NCBI GenBank assembly: GCA_900549945.1
Contig: URQJ01000147.1
Span: forward strand, 1 to 5,026
DNA length: 5,026 nucleotides
Direction of reading: 5' to 3'
Source of the DNA: an uncultured Oscillospiraceae bacterium
Lineage (GTDB): Bacteria > Bacillota > Clostridia > Oscillospirales > Acutalibacteraceae
Shown here: piece after piece, positions 1 through 5,026 of the stretch
Layout of the letters: each line of letters begins with the position of its first letter
How positions within the stretch are numbered: the stretch's first letter is position 1
The notes under the pieces: generated by a model
Seen by the model: the letters and a program-made list of their open reading frames with translations, nothing else
Told to the model about the DNA's origin: nothing
The model's database searches: none
Made by a program: the position numbers and the translations under genes

Positions 1-1
1 T

Positions 2-370
2 GTCGGAGCGGAACGCGGGAGGGCTGGCATGAGCGAAACCGGAAAAATGAGAAAAAACAGCCTGACCACCAAAATCTTTATCGCTCTGCTGCTCGGCGCG
101 GCGGCCGGCGCGCTGCTCGGCGCGGCCCTGATGGCTGTGCTCAGCCTGTTTTCAAACTACTATGTCGTCTACCCGATTTACACAAACATCATGTCCATGG
201 ATGCGATTCTCGGCATGTACCGGGCGATCAATCCGGGCATCGAAAATCTCTGGCAGGCGCTGCTCGTGTTCAACGTGCCGTTCACGTTCTGCAAGGGGCT
301 GATCAGCGCGGCGGTCACGCTGGCCGTCTACAAGAAGCTCGAGCCGGTGATCAATGGCCGGTCGCTGTAA
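2..370 (+). CDS. ribU: ECF transporter S component, RibU (riboflavin) type, C-terminal part
   Basis: This is the membrane substrate-binding subunit of an energy-coupling factor vitamin importer; in the RibU family it binds riboflavin and docks on a shared EcfT/EcfA module in the cytoplasmic membrane. The frame is open from the left edge, so the gene is 5'-truncated: 122 residues are visible against about 190-200 for the family. Numbering from the first full codon, a basic cytoplasmic loop (about 10-24) is followed by a hydrophobic Ala/Gly/Leu-rich helix (25-51). Next come the RibU-like NYYVVYPIY stretch (52-60), an amphipathic loop with NPGIENLW (77-84) and the last helix, which contains PFTFCKG (93-99) and ends in YKKLEPVI. 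The last helix and the PFxxxKG motif match the C-terminus of RibU proteins as I remember them. The ATG at 29 has a GGGAGGG just upstream, but family length and the open upstream frame argue that it is internal. The riboflavin substrate is inferred from family resemblance; another ECF vitamin S component is possible. Confidence 0.8.
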   Translation, partial: VGAERGRAGMSETGKMRKNSLTTKIFIALLLGAAAGALLGAALMAVLSLFSNYYVVYPIYTNIMSMDAILGMYRAINPGIENLWQALLVFNVPFTFCKGLISAAVTLAVYKKLEPVINGRSL

Positions 371-428
371 TTGTGCAGGTTATCGGATTTCTGCGCCGCA
401 TTTCGGTGAGATTTCCATGTTTTGCGCC

Positions 429-457
429 TTGCGCAATTTGACGAATTGTGCTATACT
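429..457 (+). promoter_or_regulatory. probable metK promoter, extended -10
   Basis: TATACT at 452-457 matches the sigma-A -10 consensus at five of six positions. It is preceded by TGC at 449-451, giving an extended -10 (TGn-TATACT). With a 17-base spacer the -35 position is TTGCGC (429-434), a weak match, which is compatible with an extended -10 promoter. A better-looking TTGACG at 438-443 is only 8 bases from the -10 and cannot serve it. The predicted start is near 464, about 17 bases before the riboswitch aptamer, which is the expected arrangement. The local sequence is much more AT-rich than the flanking genes. Promoter assignment is by inspection only. Confidence 0.6.
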
Positions 458-480
458 GATCACAAATCAAATGAATATGC

Positions 481-582
481 CCTTATCAAGAGCGACGGAG
501 GGAACAGGCCCTTTGATGTCCGGCAACCTGCATTTTTTGCAAGGTGCTAATTCCTGCGGCATGGCAATGCCGAAAGATGAGG
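481..582 (+). promoter_or_regulatory. SAM-I riboswitch (S-box) aptamer
   Basis: This leader RNA element binds S-adenosylmethionine and controls metK transcription. The conserved S-box blocks are present in order: CTTATCAAGAG (482-492), GGAGGG (497-502), GGCCC (507-511), CCGGCAACC (520-528), GGTGCTAATTCCTGC (543-557) and GAAAGATGAG (572-581). Pairings that can be read directly are P1, 481-487 CCTTATC with 576-582 GATGAGG (7 bp, one G-U). P3 is 526-531 with 539-545, having one bulged A and a T-rich loop. P4 is 557-562 CGGCAT with 567-572 ATGCCG, closed by GGCA. The P2 loop reads GGGAACAGGCCC where the common form, from memory, is GGGACTGGCCC, so it is one base longer. The position directly upstream of a terminator and metK fits an OFF switch: high SAM stabilises P1 and allows termination. 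Confidence 0.97.
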
Positions 583-587
583 ATTGC

Positions 588-623
588 GAACCGCTCATCT
601 TTTGTTGAGCGGTTCTTTATTTT
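588..623 (+). terminator. intrinsic terminator, expression platform of the SAM-I riboswitch
   Basis: A perfect 10-bp stem, GAACCGCTCA (588-597) with TGAGCGGTTC (606-615), has an 8-base loop and is followed by TTTATTTT (616-623). It lies 5 bases after the aptamer P1 stem and 43 bases before the metK start codon, so it is an attenuator rather than a gene-end terminator. Its 5' arm overlaps the 3' part of a competing antiterminator: GAAAGATGAG (572-581) can pair with CTCATCTTTT (594-603), nine Watson-Crick pairs plus one G-U. That competing helix uses the 3' strand of P1. SAM binding, which locks P1, should therefore free the terminator arm. Confidence 0.95.
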
Positions 624-650
624 CCGAAAATTCCTTGTGTGGGGCAGCAG

Positions 651-657
651 AAAGGAA
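651..657 (+). promoter_or_regulatory. metK ribosome binding site
   Basis: AAAGGAA lies 8 bases upstream of the ATG at 666. It selects this ATG over the in-frame GTG at 639, which has no such site and would add nine residues that are not part of the MetK family N-terminus. Confidence 0.85.
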
Positions 658-665
658 GCGTTTTT

Positions 666-1850
666 ATGAACACGAACAGACATCTTTTCACCTCGGAATC
701 CGTTACGGAGGGACATCCGGACAAGGTGTGCGACCAGATTTCCGACGCGATTCTCGATGCGATTCTCGCAAAGGATCCGACGGCGCACGTGGCCTGCGAG
801 GTGACGGCGACGACAGGCATGGTGCACGTGATGGGCGAGATTTCGACGGAGTGCTACGTGGACATCGACTCGATTGCGCGCGGTGTGATCAAAGAAATCG
901 GCTACGATTCGCCGGACGCCGGCTTCAACGGCGCGACCTGCGGCGTGCTGACCTCGATCGACATGCAGTCGCCCGATATCGCGATGGGCGTCAACGAGTC
1001 GTTTGAGACGAAAAACGGCGCGGCTGATCAGGACGACCTGACCGGCGCGGGCGATCAGGGCATGATGTTCGGCTATGCCTGCGACGAAACGCCGGAGCTG
1101 ATGCCGATGACGATCTCCCTCGCGCACAAGCTCGCGAAGCAGCTCGCGAAGGTCCGTAAGGACGGCACGCTCGCTTATCTCCGCCCGGACGGCAAGACGC
1201 AGGTGACGGCGGAATACGAGGGCGACACCGTGAAGCGCATCGATGCGATCGTCATCTCCACGCAGCACAGCGAATCGGTTTCGCTCGAGCAAATCCGCCG
1301 TGACATGGTCGAATACGTCGTGAAGCCGATCGTTCCGGCCGCGCTGATCGATGAAAACACGAAGTATTATGTAAACCCGACGGGGCGCTTTGTGATCGGC
1401 GGCCCGGTCGGCGACAGCGGCCTGACCGGCAGAAAGATCATCGTCGATTCCTACGGCGGCGTGGGCCGCCACGGCGGCGGCGCGTTTTCCGGCAAGGACC
1501 CGACAAAGGTGGACCGCTCTGCGGCCTACGCGGCGCGCTATGTGGCGAAGAACATCGTGGCGGCCGGCCTCGCGAAGAAGTGCGAGGTGCAGCTCGCGTA
1601 TGCGATCGGCGTTGCGCATCCGGTTTCCGTGATGGTGGACACGTTCGGCACCGGCACGGCGGCGGATACCGCGCTGGCCGCGGCCGTGCAGAAGGTCTTT
1701 GACCTGCGCCCGAACGCGATCATCCGCGAGCTCGACCTCAGAAAGCCGATCTACCGCCCGCTCGCCGCCTACGGGCACATGGGCCGCGAGGAACTCGGCG
1801 TGCGCTGGGAGCGTACCGATAAGACCGAGGCGCTGAAGGCCGCGCTGTAA
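666..1850 (+). CDS. metK: S-adenosylmethionine synthetase (methionine adenosyltransferase)
   Basis: MetK is a cytoplasmic enzyme that makes S-adenosylmethionine from methionine and ATP, releasing phosphate and pyrophosphate; SAM is the main methyl donor. The protein is 394 residues, normal for the bacterial family. Visible signatures are [20 protein letters not shown] near the N-terminus, with His17 and Asp19 of GHPDK as the expected catalytic and Mg-binding residues. QSPDI follows (101-105), then the family hexapeptide GAGDQG (127-132) followed by [10 protein letters not shown]. Later come [13 protein letters not shown] (245-257) and the Gly-rich phosphate-binding loop [16 protein letters not shown] (270-285), and [12 protein letters not shown] (311-322). 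No key block is missing, so the enzyme should be active. ATG 666 is chosen for its AAAGGAA site and because the N-terminus then matches the family. Transcription is under the SAM-I riboswitch and attenuator directly upstream, giving feedback by its own product. A strong terminator follows at 1863-1903, so metK is probably monocistronic. Confidence 0.98.
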   Translation: MNTNRHLFTSESVTEGHPDKVCDQISDAILDAILAKDPTAHVACEVTATTGMVHVMGEISTECYVDIDSIARGVIKEIGYDSPDAGFNGATCGVLTSIDMQSPDIAMGVNESFETKNGAADQDDLTGAGDQGMMFGYACDETPELMPMTISLAHKLAKQLAKVRKDGTLAYLRPDGKTQVTAEYEGDTVKRIDAIVISTQHSESVSLEQIRRDMVEYVVKPIVPAALIDENTKYYVNPTGRFVIGGPVGDSGLTGRKIIVDSYGGVGRHGGGAFSGKDPTKVDRSAAYAARYVAKNIVAAGLAKKCEVQLAYAIGVAHPVSVMVDTFGTGTAADTALAAAVQKVFDLRPNAIIRELDLRKPIYRPLAAYGHMGREELGVRWERTDKTEALKAAL

Positions 1851-1862
1851 GATGCTGAACCG

Positions 1863-1903
1863 AAAACACCCGCCGGGCATAGAATGGCTCGGAGGGTGTT
1901 TTT
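1863..1903 (+). terminator. rho-independent terminator after metK
   Basis: AAAACACCC (1863-1871) pairs perfectly with GGGTGTTTT (1894-1902). After one mismatch the stem continues with CCGGGC (1873-1878) and GCTCGG (1887-1892, one G-U), closing an 8-base loop. The T run overlaps the 3' arm (1899-1903). It begins 12 bases after the metK stop codon. The A-rich 5' arm complementary to the T run is typical of Firmicutes terminators. Confidence 0.92.
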
Positions 1904-1948
1904 GCGTTTCGGCCGGGCGCGCCTCCGCCGAAGCCGGCCCGATTTTTC

Positions 1949-1954
1949 GGAAGG
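1949..1954 (+). promoter_or_regulatory. ribosome binding site of the small membrane protein gene
   Basis: GGAAGG ends 4 bases before the GTG at 1959. The spacing is a little short, but this is the only Shine-Dalgarno-like match near an in-frame start. A TTG at 1968 would have a 13-base gap, which is too long. The upstream ATG at 1884 lies inside the metK terminator hairpin and has no such site. Confidence 0.6.
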
Positions 1955-1958
1955 TTGG

Positions 1959-2303
1959 GTGATCGAATTGGAACCGATCGTGATCGTACTGTTCTGCATG
2001 CTGGCCTGCTGTGTTGTGACGGCGGCGGTCAAGGCCGTGAGCCTGTGGCTGACAAAATCGCGCCTGCTGCAGGAGGAGGTGCCGTTTACGGTTTATGTGA
2101 CGGCGAAAAATGCCGATGAGGCCGAGTACGTGGTGCGCAGCGCGATGGAGCGAATCCGCTGGCTCGATCTCAGCGGTATGTGCCGCATCGTCTGTCTGAA
2201 TCCCGCGGGTGACCCGGAGATCGAGGAAATCTACAAAAAACTTATCCGGAAATACCCGTTTACCGAAATTGGGGCTTTGCAAACGCGAAAAGATGTTCTA
2301 TAA
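1959..2303 (+). CDS. small single-pass membrane protein of unknown function
   Basis: I do not recognise this gene with certainty. From the GTG at 1959 it encodes 114 residues. A short acidic start (MIELE) is followed by one hydrophobic helix (about 6-31, with three Cys). A soluble domain of about 75 residues comes next: a beta-strand-like segment VPFTVYVTAKN (41-51), a helix DEAEYVVRSAMERIRWL (53-69), a second strand CRIVCLN (75-81), and a helix DPEIEEIYKKLIRKYP (85-100). This strand-helix-strand-helix order, with an Asn/Gly/Asp turn before the last helix, recalls the first half of a GT-A (family 2 glycosyltransferase-like) fold. It is too short to be an enzyme and the resemblance is only my inference. 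The single helix with few charges ahead of it makes the topology uncertain; a cytoplasmic soluble domain is plausible given Lys25 and Lys33/Arg35 around and after the helix. The stop codon TAA lies in a -10 box for recD2. The extended reading from ATG 1884 would add an Arg-rich leader and is unlikely. Confidence 0.75.
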   Translation: MIELEPIVIVLFCMLACCVVTAAVKAVSLWLTKSRLLQEEVPFTVYVTAKNADEAEYVVRSAMERIRWLDLSGMCRIVCLNPAGDPEIEEIYKKLIRKYPFTEIGALQTRKDVL

Positions 2304-2304
2304 T
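2277..2304 (+). promoter_or_regulatory. probable promoter for recD2-comF
   Basis: TATAAT at 2299-2304 is a perfect -10 consensus. With a 16-base spacer the -35 is TTGCAA (2277-2282), matching four of six consensus positions. The box includes the TAA stop (2301-2303) of the upstream gene, so the promoter overlaps its coding end. The predicted start is near 2311, giving a leader of about 26 bases that carries the AGAGGA ribosome site (2322-2327). No terminator is visible between the two genes, so read-through from upstream is also possible. Confidence 0.6.
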
Positions 2305-2336
2305 AAAGGTATCAATTAGAAAGAGGAAGATCGCTA

Positions 2337-4568
2337 GTGCCGAACGAAAAAAAGCAGCTGCTCGAAATGGAGGGCAGCGTAGAAAATATCGTCTACCACA
2401 ACGACAGCAACCAATACACCGTGATGGAGCTGAGCAGCGGCGATGCGCTCGTCACGGTGGTCGGCACATTTCCGTACATAAGCGTCGGGGAGAAGCTGCA
2501 CCTGTACGGCACGTGGACGGCGCACGCGACCTTCGGCGAGCAGTTTAAATCCGAGGCGTTCGAGCGCTCGCGCCCGGAAACGACCTCGGCGATGCTGAAA
2601 TACCTCTCGAGCGGCGCGGTGAAGGGGATCGGCGCGGCGACGGCCGGGAAAATTATCGCGGCGTTCGGTGACGATGCGATTGACGTCATTGAGAACGACC
2701 CCGAGCGCCTAGCGACGATCAAGGGCATCACGCTGAAAAAGGCGCGGGAGATTTCCGGCGAGATGCAGCGCGTCAACGGCATCCGCGACCTGATGGCGTT
2801 TCTCGGCAGCTTCGGCGTGCGTCCGGAGGACGCCGTGAAGGTGTGGAAGGCGTACGGCGCGGATTCGGTTGCCTGCATTCAGGAGGACCCATACCGGCTG
2901 TGCAGTGATAAGATCGCGGTGGAATTCACGGTGGCGGATAAGCTCGCGGAGTCGCTCGAGTACGACAGGGCGAATGTGGAGCGCGTCAAGGCCGGCGTGC
3001 TGTATGTGCTGCGGCACAACCTTTTGAACGGCCACACCTGCCTGCCGGCCGATAAGCTCTGCACCGCCGCGGCGCAAATGCTCGGCGTATCGCTCGAGGA
3101 CGCGCAGGCGGCGCTTTACGCGCTCTGCCGCGATTTTGAGGCTGTGTGCGAGAACTTCAGCGGGCGGGATTTCATCTTCCTGCCGAAGCAGCACCGCAGC
3201 GAGGTGTACAGTGCCGACCGCATCCGCATGATGCTGAAATACCCGCCGCAGTCGATCGTCGGCATCGACCGCGAGATCGAGGAGATCGAGCGCAGCGAGG
3301 GTATCGAGTACGCGCAGCTCCAGAAGGAGGCGATCCGCGCCGCGCTCGACAAGGGGCTTTTGATTCTGACGGGCGGACCGGGCACCGGCAAGACGACGAC
3401 GCTCAACGCGATCATCCGTATTTTGATGGAGCAGGGCGAGCAGGTGTTTCTTGCGGCGCCGACCGGCCGCGCGGCGAAGCGCATGTCGGAGCTGACGGGG
3501 CAGGAGGCCAAGACGATCCACCGCATGTTACAGGTGGATTGGGACGAAAACGACAATCCGGTGTTCCAGCGCAACGAGCGCAACCCGCTCGAGTGCGACG
3601 CGGTCGTGATCGACGAGCTCTCGATGGTCGACGCCTACGTGTTCGAGAGCGTGCTGCGCGCCCTGCCGGTTGGCTGCCGGCTGATCCTCGTCGGGGACAG
3701 CGACCAGCTGCCGAGCGTCGGCGCCGGCAACGTGATCGGCGATCTGATCGCTTCCGGCATTTTTCCGACGGTGCAGCTCAGCGAGATCTTCCGGCAGTCG
3801 ATGGAGAGCCTGATCGTGACGAACGCGCACCGCATCGTGGGCGGCGAGATGCCGGTGCTCAACGTGCGCAGCAGCGACTTCTTTTTCATGCCGGCGGAGG
3901 ACGCGCACGCGGTGTCCGAGCTGGTGCTTTCCCTCGCCGTCACGCGGCTGCCGAAGAGCTACGGTTATTCGCCTGTGGCGGACATTCAGGTGCTCTGCCC
4001 GGGGCGCAAGGGGGAGATCGGCACTATCGAGCTGAATAAGCGGCTGCGCGAGCGCATCAACCCGCAGGCGAAGGATAAGCCGCAGGTTTCGGTGAACGGT
4101 GCGCTGTTCCGCGTCGGCGACAAGGTGATGCAGGTGAAGAACAACTATGACCTGCCGTGGAGCCGGCCGGACGGCACGAGCGGCGAGGGTGTTTACAACG
4201 GCGATATGGGCATCGTGACGGACATCGACCGCGCAGCGGGCTGCATGCGCGTGCTGGTGGACGACCGCGAGGTGCTCTATGATTTCGAGCACGCCGCGGC
4301 AGAGCTGGAGCTCGCCTATGCGGTGACGGTGCACAAGAGTCAGGGCAACGAATTTACGGCGGTTATCATGCCGGTGTTTCCGGGTGCGCCGCAGCTCAGC
4401 TACCGCAATCTGCTTTACACGGGCATCACGCGCGCGAAGAAGCTCCTGATTCTCGTCGGCCGCCGCAGTGCGGTCGCCGATATGGTGGCGAACGACCGGA
4501 AAACGCGGCGCTTCTCCGGTCTGATGCGCTTTCTGACCGAGGAAGTGCCGGAGAAGGGGGAAGCATGA
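2337..4568 (+). CDS. recD2: RecD2-type ATP-dependent DNA helicase (SF1B, RecD/TraA family)
   Basis: RecD2 is a 5'-to-3' superfamily 1 DNA helicase that works without RecBC, in DNA repair and replication-fork upkeep in Firmicutes and Deinococcus. The protein is 743 residues, normal for the family. Domains in order: an N-terminal OB-like region (about 10-75), then helix-hairpin-helix repeats (about 85-200, including GAVKGIGAATAGKI and ERLATIKGITLKKAREI). The motor core has a Q-motif region (YAQLQKEAI, 325-333) and Walker A GGPGTGKTT (346-354). It continues with motif Ia AAPTGRAAKR (373-382), KTIHRML (392-398), Walker B VVIDELSMVD (423-432) and motif III GDSDQLPSVGAG (453-464). Motif IV is LSEIFRQ (481-487). 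An SH3-like insert region (about 590-655) precedes VTVHKSQGNEF (663-673) and LLYTGITRAKK (692-702). All ATPase residues are present. The GTG start has AGAGGA 9 bases upstream. The stop overlaps the comF start (ATGA), implying translational coupling. Older annotations may say exodeoxyribonuclease V alpha, but the N-terminal HhH region and absence of recB/recC nearby favour RecD2. Confidence 0.96.
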   Translation: MPNEKKQLLEMEGSVENIVYHNDSNQYTVMELSSGDALVTVVGTFPYISVGEKLHLYGTWTAHATFGEQFKSEAFERSRPETTSAMLKYLSSGAVKGIGAATAGKIIAAFGDDAIDVIENDPERLATIKGITLKKAREISGEMQRVNGIRDLMAFLGSFGVRPEDAVKVWKAYGADSVACIQEDPYRLCSDKIAVEFTVADKLAESLEYDRANVERVKAGVLYVLRHNLLNGHTCLPADKLCTAAAQMLGVSLEDAQAALYALCRDFEAVCENFSGRDFIFLPKQHRSEVYSADRIRMMLKYPPQSIVGIDREIEEIERSEGIEYAQLQKEAIRAALDKGLLILTGGPGTGKTTTLNAIIRILMEQGEQVFLAAPTGRAAKRMSELTGQEAKTIHRMLQVDWDENDNPVFQRNERNPLECDAVVIDELSMVDAYVFESVLRALPVGCRLILVGDSDQLPSVGAGNVIGDLIASGIFPTVQLSEIFRQSMESLIVTNAHRIVGGEMPVLNVRSSDFFFMPAEDAHAVSELVLSLAVTRLPKSYGYSPVADIQVLCPGRKGEIGTIELNKRLRERINPQAKDKPQVSVNGALFRVGDKVMQVKNNYDLPWSRPDGTSGEGVYNGDMGIVTDIDRAAGCMRVLVDDREVLYDFEHAAAELELAYAVTVHKSQGNEFTAVIMPVFPGAPQLSYRNLLYTGITRAKKLLILVGRRSAVADMVANDRKTRRFSGLMRFLTEEVPEKGEA

Positions 4569-5026
4569 GGCGGCTTTTAAATCGGGTGCTGGCGTTTTTC
4601 TTTCCGGCGCGCTGCCTGCTCTGTGGGCGGCCCGCGGCGGTCGATGCGGATTTCCTCTGCGCAGACTGCGCCGCGCGGCCCGTGGAGCGCGTGTACCGCT
4701 ACTTTGCGCTGCGCGTGCGGCGGGAGATGTACACGCTCGAGTGCCGCGCGCCGATGCGGTACCGGGAGCCGTTCCGCTCGACGCTCTGGCGCTTCAAGTT
4801 CCGCGGGGAGACAAGCCTTGCCGTGCCGCTCGCCGGGCTGATGGCGCGCGTGCTGGCGGACGAGGCAGCGCAGTACGACTGCATCGTGCCGGTGCCCGTT
4901 TCGGCCGAGCGCCTCCGGGAACGCGGGTACGACCAGTCCAAGCTGCTCGCCGAGCGGCTTGCGGCGCAGACAGGCTTGCCCTGCCGCTGCCTGCTGCGGA
5001 AAACGCGCGACAACCGTACGCAGCAC
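4565..5026 (+). CDS. comF: ComF family protein (competence/phosphoribosyltransferase-like), N-terminal part
   Basis: ComF/ComFC proteins are cytoplasmic, with a type I phosphoribosyltransferase fold, and are required for uptake of single-stranded DNA during transformation in naturally competent bacteria; the exact chemistry is unsettled. The frame is open to the right edge with no stop: 154 residues are visible of about 220-240 usual. The N-terminus carries a four-Cys zinc-binding pattern, CLLC (17-20) and CADC (32-35), after the family's FFFPARC start. MRYREPFRSTLWRFKFRG (64-81) matches the family 'YR.P....I..LKF.G' block. DCIVPVPVSAERLRERGYDQS (105-125) is the core signature, and LLRKTRDNRTQ (143-153) matches 'L.R...T..Q'. 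The signature normally reads RGYNQ; here it is RGYDQ. The PRPP loop lies beyond the window. The start ATG overlaps the recD2 stop (ATGA), with AGGGGGA just upstream, so the gene is co-transcribed and probably coupled to recD2. Confidence 0.92.
   Translation, partial: MRRLLNRVLAFFFPARCLLCGRPAAVDADFLCADCAARPVERVYRYFALRVRREMYTLECRAPMRYREPFRSTLWRFKFRGETSLAVPLAGLMARVLADEAAQYDCIVPVPVSAERLRERGYDQSKLLAERLAAQTGLPCRCLLRKTRDNRTQH

Noticed and set aside
29..370. Treating ATG 29, with its GGGAGGG at 17-23, as the true start of the first gene
   Set aside because: The frame is open to the left edge. The visible sequence corresponds to only the last helices of an S component, and a 113-residue version would lack most of the transporter. 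The SD-like stretch can be explained as coding Gly-Arg-Ala.
438..457. TTGACG (438-443) paired with TATACT (452-457) as a promoter
   Set aside because: The spacing is only 8 bases, far from the 16-18 needed. The -10 is better explained as an extended -10 with a weak -35 at 429-434.
354..608. Plus-strand open frame across the intergenic region before metK
   Set aside because: It runs through the promoter, the SAM-I aptamer and the terminator, has no ribosome site and gives no protein-like pattern. The RNA elements explain the sequence.
1884..1958. ATG at 1884 as an upstream start for the small membrane protein
   Set aside because: The ATG begins in the loop of the metK terminator hairpin and has no Shine-Dalgarno sequence. 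It would add an Arg-rich leader before the membrane helix.
486..2282. Open frame of about 600 codons on the minus strand opposite metK and the riboswitch
   Set aside because: It runs antisense to metK, crosses the riboswitch, two terminators and the next gene, and translates to Arg/His/Ala-rich sequence with no recognisable domain. This is typical of the complement of GC-rich codons.
2709..4334. Two long minus-strand frames (2709-3521 and 3528-4334) and a plus-strand frame at 3146-4039 inside recD2
   Set aside because: They overlap a complete, motif-rich helicase gene and give low-complexity Arg/Ala/His-rich products. No ribosome sites or family signatures are seen.
4577..5026. Minus-strand open frame covering the right end
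   Set aside because: The plus-strand frame here carries clear ComF signatures and a coupled start. The minus frame has none and is a shadow.
1..5026. A novel defence, mobile or RNA-guided system
   Set aside because: I looked for array-like repeats, terminal inverted repeats, integrase or transposase motifs and reverse transcriptase motifs, and saw none. Apart from the small membrane protein, every gene belongs to a well-known housekeeping family.

Overview
The window looks like an ordinary chromosomal core region of a Gram-positive, fairly GC-rich member of the Firmicutes, most likely a gut-type clostridium (Oscillospiraceae/Ruminococcaceae-like). This rests on four observations: an S-box (SAM-I) riboswitch with an attenuator in front of metK, a RibU-type ECF transporter S component, a RecD2-type helicase (the RecBC-independent form), and a comF-family gene. 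Placement below class is inference; no marker in the window fixes a genus.

Layout, all genes on the + strand. At 2-370 is the C-terminal part of an ECF transporter substrate-binding subunit of the RibU (riboflavin) type, entering from the left. At 371-665 is a non-coding leader region. It holds a probable extended -10 promoter (429-457), a textbook SAM-I aptamer (481-582) and an intrinsic terminator (588-623). A mutually exclusive antiterminator can be read directly from the sequence (572-581 with 594-603). At 666-1850 is metK, S-adenosylmethionine synthetase, complete. At 1863-1903 is a strong rho-independent terminator. At 1959-2303 is a small protein of unknown function with one N-terminal membrane helix. 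Its stop codon lies inside a perfect TATAAT box (2299-2304) that probably starts transcription of recD2. At 2337-4568 is recD2, complete, with all helicase motifs. At 4565-5026 is the start of a comF-family phosphoribosyltransferase-fold gene, overlapping recD2 by ATGA and cut by the right edge.

Functionally there are three units. The leader and metK form a feedback loop: SAM, the product of MetK, binds the leader and stops metK transcription. The recD2-comF pair is probably one translationally coupled unit concerned with DNA processing, and plausibly with uptake. The small membrane protein sits between them and could belong to either unit or be independent. Long open frames on the minus strand and in other plus frames are shadows of the GC-rich codon pattern of metK, recD2 and comF.

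I found no mobile element, CRISPR array, tRNA or rRNA, and nothing that amounts to a previously undescribed system. The most informative points are the fully readable riboswitch switching mechanism, the small unknown protein, and the recD2-comF coupling.
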